64,000 nt of DNA from Salminus brasiliensis (taxonomy: Eukaryota > Chordata > Actinopteri > Characiformes > Bryconidae). Each line of letters opens with the position of its first letter. The stretch's first letter is position 1. The notes below the pieces were generated by a model. It searched no databases. It was not told where the DNA came from and was given only the letters and a program-made list of their open reading frames with translations. The position numbers were made by a program, and so were the translations under genes. Location of the stretch: contig NC_132891.1 in the NCBI RefSeq assembly GCF_030463535.1, positions 11,815,949-11,879,948 of the forward strand, read 5' to 3'. Shown one piece after another: positions 55,598-64,000 of the stretch.

Positions 55598-58500
55598 TCA
55601 GATATTCGTAAACGAAAGGAACATTTCAGCAATCAGGGGACAAACACATCCTGCATTTACCATTCGCTCACCAGTTGCAGTGTAATCCCAACATTCTCTG
55701 TCTTCTCACTGTTAGCTCCACCAACTGTAGGCCTACACGTCATAATCTGGAGATATCCTCTTCTAACGCCTCACACCTTACGCCCACAAGGGAATCCTTT
55801 TTACAAATCCATTCTGCCCATTCAGTTCATGACTACATGGCTTATGTACACAGAGTCTGTTTAATACACTTACACAGCCTGCAATCTCTGAATGGAAAAC
55901 AATAGCCCATGTCACATGGGTCTTTTTATTCTTTTTTTTAGCCTGGCAACAAGAAGTTAACAGTTGGTGGGCTGATTGAGAGATCAGACGCTGCTGCTCC
56001 TGACCATGTTCTTTGTCCCCAAGGTGAAACGTAGTCATGTGCATAAGTACAGAGCAACAGGATAGGATTCAGACTTGCAGAGGAATCTGTAATGTGAACT
56101 ACAACTACATCCACCATGAGCATATTTATTATTTTTATTATATTTATTTATTACTTTATGATTCTTAGCACCTGGGTCACAGAAATGACCGGGTTTACTA
56201 ACTGGTCAATGTTTTACTTTACTTCATTAACATTACCAAGACAAAGTGTTGTGTAGTGTTGTCACAAACTTCTGTTACCAAAGAATAGCCCCCACCAGTT
56301 TGTACAGACGCCCCTGAAGTTACTGAATAATACACCTTTTTTCTTTTTTTACCAAATCAACTAAACTTTGGAAATAATCACATTATTATTTGGGATTACA
56401 GATTTAAATACACATAAAATAAACAAATACAAATAAAATCACTATAAAAATAACATCATACACCTAGGGCAAAAATAGATTAGCCTTTATTCTGTTCTTA
56501 GTGATGAATATCTTTTCTTACAAAAACAAACTAAATGTGTCGGTTTCGACATACAATATGTACCCGATCCTACACACCATTAACCACCAGCCTGCATTTA
56601 AAGATACGGCTCTCTGTCTTTTTTATGCATGCAGAATTGTTGTAAACAGATGGTGACACATTGAATTATGAGGAACTGTAAATCTAAATGTAATCAGCCT
56701 GGAAGACTAATGTCTAATGTTTTCCTCTGTTATCAGTTAATAAAATTCCGGCATAATGTTTTGACAGCTCCAGCCTTCTCTGACACACTAATATTCATGA
56801 CTGATGAGGACTCGTTTTCCAACGATATTGTAAAATCAGTGTGGAGCGTTAGTCTATTCCTGTAACAGTCATCATATTTTGTTATTATTTATTTTCCATA
56901 CATTAGTTGTACTCATACGTTAACACACTACAAGCACTATTGTCTGAAGAGTGTACTTTAGTACTGGTCATAATCAGTAGCAGTTATGCAAGAAGTCATG
57001 CACTGGTCCTTTCTTAAGAAAGAGCACAAGAGGGCAGCAGATTCTTCCATATTCTTTTTTCATTTTCCACCAGCATCCAGCATTTATTCATCATAATAAT
57101 AACCATTAGAACAGATGACAATTTTCATTCCAAAACCCTGTGTTGCTTATCTGGTTGTTATTGTATATTATACATGACTCGTAATAAAAACATGTTTTGT
57201 TTTGTAATAATGACAATAACAAATCCTACGCAATCCAACTTCCAACAGCTCATTAGACTGAAATATAAGCAAAAAGTGATGGAAAGGGTTTTGAGTGTTT
57301 AGAATGTGTTATGCAACTAAACCTTTCACAAATACTATGGATGTAGTTTACTGTGCTATCAGGGCTCAATTTGAGAGGGAGATACTACCTCACCCCACCC
57401 CCAACTCTAGATGTAATCACTTATTCAGTGATCTGTATGATGGATAATATAAATCCACCCATGCACTAAAATACATCAATTATACTAGATTTCCATTCAA
57501 ACATATATCTAGATTAGAGTTACATATATGTGCATGTAGTTGTGATTAATATTAATATATTTTCTATATACTCGTGTCATATTTATATTTTTATATCTAT
57601 GGATTTCATTATTTGAATGTATTAGAAATTTTTGATGTTATTGAGTATTTAATGTATTTGATGGTATGAGAGAAAAAGATATCTGCAATTTTATATTTTC
57701 TGAAGCTGAAGTAAAAAAATACATTTTTGGTTCAGTTTTGGGTCATTTGAACTAAGTGGATTACAATTTGTCCACTGCACACAGTAGTATACTGCATGTA
57801 GCAAAACAGACATAAATCTTGACATCTGGAAATATTAAATAAATAAATTAATAAATAAAGATTATATGCACCCTTCTGAAGCTCCTTTTTCTAAAAGTAT
57901 GTCATAAAATGTCAGATTTATTGCTTGCTCAAAAGCCAGTTCCAGAGTGAATGGCACATGAAATTACAGCCACTAAAATGGGCTTCGCTGACTGCCAACC
58001 ACTTGTTTGGTTGACCTACTCATTTCACATAGGAGACCTAGTTTTGAAAGGAAACAGAGTGCAGGTCTCCAGGTCTGCGCCCTTCACGGCATGCCTGTCT
58101 GAGCTTTAAATGCTGGCGTTTGTCAAGCACATTCAAGCATACACCAAACACATGGACATTTGGAATAACATCACCTTATGCCTGTTAGAGTAAAAATCAT
58201 GCTTCGAGCTAGTCATCCACCTTCTTCTATCCTTAGAGTCTTGCCTCTTCTTTGGAAATGAAAAAGGCTCTGTTATGTCTATGGATGATTAATGAAGACT
58301 CCAGCACATTTTGTCGTTTCCAAATGGATGATAGTCTCACCGGCTCGACTCGGCTCAACTTGGCTCTGGCCACCGTAGGGGGCACTGATAGGGACCAGAC
58401 ACACTTTCCTTTCTTCTTTTTTAGTGAAACTCTCCCTTTCTGTCTTCATCTCTCCCCGTCTCCATCCTTGCCGCTGACCCAACCCAACCTTTAAGGCACC

Positions 58501-59240
58501 GAGGGTGCTGTTCAGCCTTCCATATCGCTCGCTATTCGCAGGGCCTTATTCACAGAGGGGCATGTCCATGCTCCAGATATTAAATTACTCATGAAATATT
58601 TGCTTGTCCTCCAGGCTTCGTGGCAGTCTTAACAGAAAACTCCGCCAAGACCCGGAAATGTCAGAGGGAGCAAACTTGTGTCACCCCTGAGTGCAAGGTC
58701 AATTTTTCCAATTTAGATCAACAGCATTAGAAAGACAGCCACATATCACTGCCTGTTAATGTCAAGGGCCTGTATATGGCGGGACGGAGTCGGGCGTCAT
58801 GCTTGTTTCTCCTCACCAAGTACGGATTTGTGGGGTTTTTTTTCTGACACACAACATTTGACAGTATATAATCTAATACACTGTAGTTCTACATCACTTT
58901 GAAACATATCAATCAGACATGTATGAGCCTTCACAAATGAATGAGGTACTGCTTAAATTGAACCATTTTCGTGACCTCAAAAACTGAAGCTGTGAAAGGT
59001 AACACATTAATAACAGCTTTCACACATTTTCCTACCCTTCAGACCATGTACAGTAGTAGAGGCCGAAGCTCAACTGCTCTGCTCTGCACTGTATATTACT
59101 ATGTTAAAATATGCAATTGCATCCCAAAATTGCTTACCCAAATAGAAATTATAAATGGCAGTCCCTTCAATGGACTGCAAAGTGCAGCTCCAGTTTCTCT
59201 CAAGAAACTCCACTGTAACAAGAATCCACAAACTGTATAA
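55598..59240. other. Intergenic DNA upstream of lactbl1
   Basis: No gene or assignable element was recognised. The first few hundred bases presumably hold the lactbl1 promoter but show no TATA box or CpG cluster. The region is AT-rich, with a slightly GC-richer patch at 58330-58500. Confidence 0.45.
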
Positions 59241-59244
59241 ACAA

Positions 59245-60120
59245 GAGCAAGAAATATTTGGACAGTGACACAATTTGTGTAATTTTGCTTCTGAACACCA
59301 CCTTAGTATTCAACATGAAGCAATCAAAATATGATTGAAGTGCAGATTTTCAATCATAATTTAATATGTTTAACAGAAATTTTGCATTAAATGTTCAAGT
59401 TTAGATTTTCACAGGTTTAAATCAGACAAATTAACATTTATTAATATAAGGACCATTTTAGCACTTGGATGCAATTCCTTTACAGTCAATGACGGCCTGA
59501 ATTCTGGACACCATGCACAATTCCCTGTAGAGATTCTTTGCTAGGCCTTTACTGTAGCTGTCTTCAGCTGTTGCTTGTTTGTGGGTCCTTCCGCCTTCAG
59601 TTCTGTCTTCAGAAAGTAAAAAGCATGTTTAACTGGGTTGGGTGAGGTGATGTAAAATGACTGACTTTGTCATTTGAGAATATTCAATTAATTTGCCTTA
59701 AGAAGCTCCTGGGTATCTTTTGCAGTATGATTTGAATCATTAACCATTTGTACAATAAAGTGCCCTCCCATCAGTTTTGCAGCATTTGGCTGAATCTGAG
59801 CAGAATGTACAGCTCTATACACTTCAGAAGTCACCTTATTTCTATCAGCAGTCACATCATCAATAAACATTAGTGACCCAGTTGCATTAGCAGCCAGACA
59901 TGCCTGTGTCATAACAGTGCCTCCACCATGTTTGACAGACAATGTGGAATGTTTTACATGATGAACTCTCCCTTTGCATCTCCATAATCTTGGTTTCATT
60001 TCTTCTGTGAGTGTAATACTATATTTATTGAGTTTTTCATTTCTTGAGTTTTTCATTTCTTCAGTTCTTGAGTGTTACCAGTGGCTTGGATCTTGAATTA
60101 GACTCTATATTTTAATGAAT
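59245..60120 (-). mobile_element. Tc1-like transposon relic, family A
   Basis: A terminal motif ATATTTGGACAGTGACACA at 59251 is followed by TTTGCAGT-type leader sequence and a minus-strand open fragment (60056-59688, 122 codons). That fragment has PRLWRCKGRVHH, VKHGGGTVM and an FIVQMVNDSNHT stretch where active Tc1 transposases have an Asp-containing motif. It is decayed and carries only part of the transposase. Confidence 0.8.
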
Positions 60121-60579
60121 AAGGGTGTCTCTCAATTGTAAACTATCACAGTGATACATCATCCTCATTGAAAGTGTTCTTGACTTTACCCAAAGTTGTA
60201 CTTTTTTTCACAGAGGAAAGCAGCCCATGTTCATCTACTTTAAGTCTTATGTGGTTTTCTATGTCTTTTGAGCTGGAGTAGACCTGGGCTTTCCAGTGCA
60301 ATTCTTCTTATTTAAAAAGTACCAATCATTTTTGGCCGTTCAAATTCCACTCATAAGGATCTGCCACCTTTGTGATGTGTTTGTTTTGTTTTGGGTTTTT
60401 TTTTCCAGTCTAACGATGGTCTTTTTCATTTGCATCATCACCTCTTTGGAGCGAATACTAACAGTTCCCATGAACAGCTACCCAAAATGCAATTTTAGTA
60501 CCTGGAAATAATCAGTGTGTAAGATCAATGCCAGATTTTTTATGTCCTTAATTTGTCATTAATAAAAAAGGACATTGAT

Positions 60580-60915
60580 TGCTTATCTGACACCAAGATG
60601 TAGCAGCAGATCTTTAGCCTTGTTGTGAGGTGGGCCTTGGGTGCCCATGACCATGTAGCTGGATTACCGGTTGTCCTTTCTTGTACTATGTTTGGTAGGT
60701 ACTGACCACAGCATACCAGGAAAACCCCACAAGACTTTCCTGATGGTTCCTGATGGTTTCCTTTGGTAGCTCAGATTCTTATGCTTGACCATTTTTCCTG
60801 ATCATAGTACATCCCCTTCAAGAACTGACTCTTACTGCCTAATAAATTCCACCCATTGACAGATGCCACCGTAGATGACCTGCCAGAGATATTAATGTTA
60901 TGGCTAATTAGTCCA
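60580..60915 (-). mobile_element. Tc1-like transposon relic, family B, inverted copy
   Basis: Read on the minus strand it contains GCCATAACATTAATATCTC, CATCTGTCAATGGGTGGAAT, CAGTTCTTGAAGG and GGTATGCTGTGGTCAGTACC, the same order as the plus-strand copy at 50310-50635. It lies between two family A ends. Confidence 0.7.
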
Positions 60916-61140
60916 TAAGTATTTGGACAGTGACACAGTTTTGTTGATGCTTTCACTTATCTGTGATAAAAACTGGAAACTATGTGTACTCTGTGGAAAT
61001 CCCATGATTTTCATGTTCAGGTCTGTGGGAACCTGCTTTTTCTTGAACATATTATTGCTCAATTCAGCATACAGCATACAGCATTCTGATCATTCTTTAA
61101 GGTCAAATTTGAGCCAATAAATAAATAATTGTAATGGACT
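60916..61140 (+). mobile_element. Second family A terminal fragment
   Basis: GTATTTGGACAGTGACACAG repeats the 59251 terminus in the same orientation. The following sequence differs, so this may be the end of another truncated copy. Confidence 0.55.
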
Positions 61141-62560
61141 ACATAATAAAAGTTATTAAACTCTCATTTGAATTGTTTTCAACTCAAAGCTTTAAGCTCA
61201 AAGTCAGATAGTCAGAAAGTTAAGAATGCAGAATTTCAGTGCAGCCTATTTACTGCAGCCATATATTGTCAGAAAAAAGGTCTGTAGGAAAGGTACTACA
61301 ATAGTCCTTAGGGTTCAACTGTTTACTTTAAACGAGTGCCAACTGGGACAGTGTGAACAGGGCAGATGCACACTGCATAAACTATTTAAAGATGTCTAGG
61401 GATGGACGGACATCTACTCAGTTAAAATTATAGTTATAAAATGTCTCACTTTTGTGAGTACAGTACATAACATACATATTCCTTTATTAGTAGTTACTGA
61501 ATACCACATCCTTCTTAGTACAGATTAGTAACTGTATTATAAGCTTGCACTTTAAGGGGTTAAAAGGGGCAACTAGGAACAAGTTTGCTTGCCTCCCTCA
61601 GAGCCTGATACACTGTTTGTGGCTAACCCCCAAGCCCTGCCCCTTGTCGGACACCCAAACAACAACATAAACAAACATTTATCTGTGCTGTTGCCTACAT
61701 GCTAAAGGGGACCGGTCCATTTTCCTGTGAAGATGTGACTCAGCACTGGCCGCAGTGGCTCCCTTGAGCATCACAGATGAGTGTGTCCACTTCAGACCTA
61801 CTTTTTCAGGGCAGACCCACCAACCATGGAACTCCCACAAAACTGCAGACCAAAGACATAAATAAATAAATAAATAAATAAATGGAAAAAGGAAAAAAAT
61901 AATAACAATAATAATACTACTCAAATTATAATGGCATTGTAATGGGTTTATTCATGGAGGTCAATGTAATTAGAATTAGTAAAAATAGTAAAATTGTAAA
62001 AACAGTAACAAATATAGTACAAAAACAGCATTAAAGCGTGCATGTGTAGAGAGGAAGGAGAGAACTATATTATATATGAAAGATAGATTAATTGGATCAT
62101 TATCCACCAGATTGGGTTCACTTGCTGCTCTGGAGACTAATCTGTTGCTGACCACCTGTATTTCCTTTACCATACATCATTATATTAATAATAATACCAC
62201 ATTAAAGAGCGCTGTGAACGACTCCCTGCCACATAAGTAGTGCAGAACAATCAATAACGTCTCATTTGCGTAAATGTGGTTACACGCATTCCTCCTAATG
62301 CCCGGATTAGTCACTGATATAAGCCAGAATAGAAACCAGTTTCATGGTTCAATTCGTGACCCACAAGTCAAGACAGATTAGACTTGATTGGGTTGTTGGT
62401 GCCATATGTGACCTACAATCTGCGCTCCGCTTGCAGTAGTAGACAGGAGGGTCGCTGATCTCCCTGGGCAAAGGTTTCCATGGGAACGACCCCCGGATCC
62501 TCTAGTCGGCTGTTTTTCAGCCCTCACTCATCTTGAGGCTGAATTATCCTAGATTCCTTT
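61141..62560. other. Intergenic DNA, nothing assignable
   Basis: No gene found; an AAAT tetranucleotide run lies near 61858-61882. Confidence 0.45.
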
Positions 62561-62589
62561 ATGTCAGTTCCATATTCTTCTGCTCTATT

Positions 62590-62660
62590 TCCCCCCTCTT
62601 TCTTTCCCTCTCCCTCTCTCTCCCTCTCCCTCTCTCTCTCTCTCTCACTCGCTCTGCCTA
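62590..62660. repeat. CT microsatellite
   Basis: TCCCTCTCCCTCTCTCTCCC-type tract. Confidence 0.85.
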
Positions 62661-63221
62661 GTTTGTCTCTGGTTTGCAGCCACCTCTTGCTCATAGCTTT
62701 TTCTCTGCTGCTTTGGCATGCTGGATATTCTTGATCTACTTTTACAATGAGTCATCATGATTTTACCTCCCAATTTCACACCAGGCTCAGGCGTACAGAG
62801 CCATATAAAGTATTGTTCTGCGAGGAGAGGGGAGAAGAACGGGTCTTAGCTGAGAATACAGCATGTGTTTGGGTTGTTTTTGTGTTGTGTTGGACTCCAG
62901 CCTGGAATATGACTAATATTCCAAAGCAGAGAATAGGAGAATGGTCCTACATGCAAATATGCTTGTTACTGTGGGGGTGAGAGCCCCATCATTACACACA
63001 TGTGATGAAATACTTTATGTTTCCTGACTGTTTCAGGCTCTAACGGTGGCCACCCTGTCCACAGGCTGGCTATGAAGTAAAAGAATCAGACTGAGTAAAT
63101 GTTTCTGGCCTCTGGGTGCTGGCAGCACGCTTAACTGAACGGACCAATCCAAGTTCTGTGTGTTTTGTGGCCGACTGTGCCATGTACGAGTCCTCACACA
63201 GGGGCCAAATGTTGTATGTGT

Positions 63222-63250
63222 ACACACACACACACACACACACATACATG
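63222..63250. repeat. CA microsatellite
   Basis: ACACACACACACACACACAC run. Confidence 0.9.
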
Positions 63251-63431
63251 AAGAAGCAGGCCAATTTCCTTTCCTCACACTCCTTCCTCATGTGATCTGC
63301 CATTCGTCTGTAATCCGCAGTGACACGATTGGAAAGATTACATACGACAAGATTAACTGATGATCTCGATAGAAGATCATGCCACACCAGTTCTTGGTGA
63401 CCTACTCTGTGCTCTTCCCTCCTGTTCACTC

Positions 63432-63435
<4 letters not shown>

Positions 63436-63471
<36 letters not shown>

Positions 63472-63486
63472 GGGGGGGGGGGGGGT
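63436..63486. repeat. GA microsatellite followed by poly-G run
   Basis: A GAGAGAGAGAGAGAGAGAGA array followed, after AGATAA, by about 16 G. Such junctions are assembly-error and length-variation hot spots. Confidence 0.9.
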
Positions 63487-63877
63487 CTTATCTGAACGCC
63501 AGGTGGCGCTGTTGGTGCAAGCTGATGTTTAGTGAAAGCCAGGCACAATGGAAGCCCACTCAGTAAGCCATGTGCGTGTAACCTGGAATAAAGATCTGCT
63601 CAGATATATACTGGTTTTACTTATCTAAATATTTAATGCACTCGCTCAGTTGCCACTAGACATTATTTTTGGACTTGGAGCTGACAGTGCAGCATTTTAA
63701 AAGAGGTCGCATTAAAGTGGATCGTGAAATAAACACTGAAAAATGTTTTTTTATAATATCAATAAAAATAATACAATACAAAAACCAATGATAGAGTGTA
63801 ATAAAGGAAGCTTTATATTTTAAGAAATATTTAAAATAAATAAGCACTGACAAATCTGTTGCAATAACATTTTATAT

Positions 63878-63899
63878 TATTATTATTATTATTATTATG
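63878..63899. repeat. TTA trinucleotide repeat
   Basis: About seven tandem TTA units. Confidence 0.9.
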
Positions 63900-64000
63900 A
63901 CTAAAATGTAGCCTATAGAAACTGTTCAGTGTGCTGTCCATCGCTCTGTAGTCTGGAGCAGCATCACCCGGCCCCCCCTTGTCTGTATTTTATTGGTTTC

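Noticed and set aside
59688-60056. A 122-codon minus-strand frame as a host gene.
   Set aside because: Its motifs are those of a Tc1-like transposase fragment with altered catalytic context, so it is listed as a mobile element relic.

Overview
The window is vertebrate genomic DNA, almost certainly from a ray-finned (teleost) fish. Genes are split by GT-AG introns and match vertebrate families. Intergenic and intronic DNA is full of fish-type Tc1-like, hAT-like and MITE relics plus a tRNA-derived SINE whose 5' region resembles SINEs I associate with otophysan fishes such as characins and catfishes; that finer placement is tentative. No prokaryotic or plasmid features are present. All identifications come from reading the sequence; no search was run.

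Four protein-coding genes were reconstructed exon by exon. (1) phc2, + strand, coding 967-4874: the short Polycomb isoform with FCS zinc finger and SAM domain, 321 codons in 6 exons, with a possible GC-rich alternative promoter and first exon at the window start. (2) eif4g3, - strand, coding 38975 down to 7972: translation initiation scaffold eIF4GII, about 33 coding exons and 1734 codons, with PABP-binding, eIF4E-binding, MIF4G, MA3 and W2 regions in order. It converges tail to tail with phc2. (3) A guanylin gene (guca2-type), - strand, 47142-45758, 3 exons, 109 residues, ending in the cysteine-rich hormone. (4) lactbl1, - strand, 55597-51208, 7 exons, 604 residues: a membrane-anchored serine beta-lactamase-like protein keeping SxxK and YSN motifs. 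From memory, the human homologues all lie on 1p, so the window looks like a rearranged piece of that linkage group.

Layout: 1-5875 phc2; 5880-6660 Tc1-like relic; about 6700-39480 eif4g3 with its 3'UTR, repeat-rich introns and promoter; 39500-45350 gene-poor DNA with a 19-bp CpG-rich minisatellite and a 3.4-kb satellite of roughly 31-bp units; 45390-47225 guanylin; 47230-50700 relic repeats; 50700-55600 lactbl1; 55600-64000 gene-poor DNA with Tc1-like relics and microsatellites.

The genes are unrelated in function (chromatin silencing, cap-dependent translation, gut/kidney peptide signalling, a lactamase-like enzyme) and do not form one system. The best second-look items are three CTCF-like motifs spaced exactly 116 bp apart in an eif4g3 intron, the satellite and its higher-order structure, a hAT-like element with terminal repeats and target-site duplication, and alternative-splice signals in the eif4g3 5' region.
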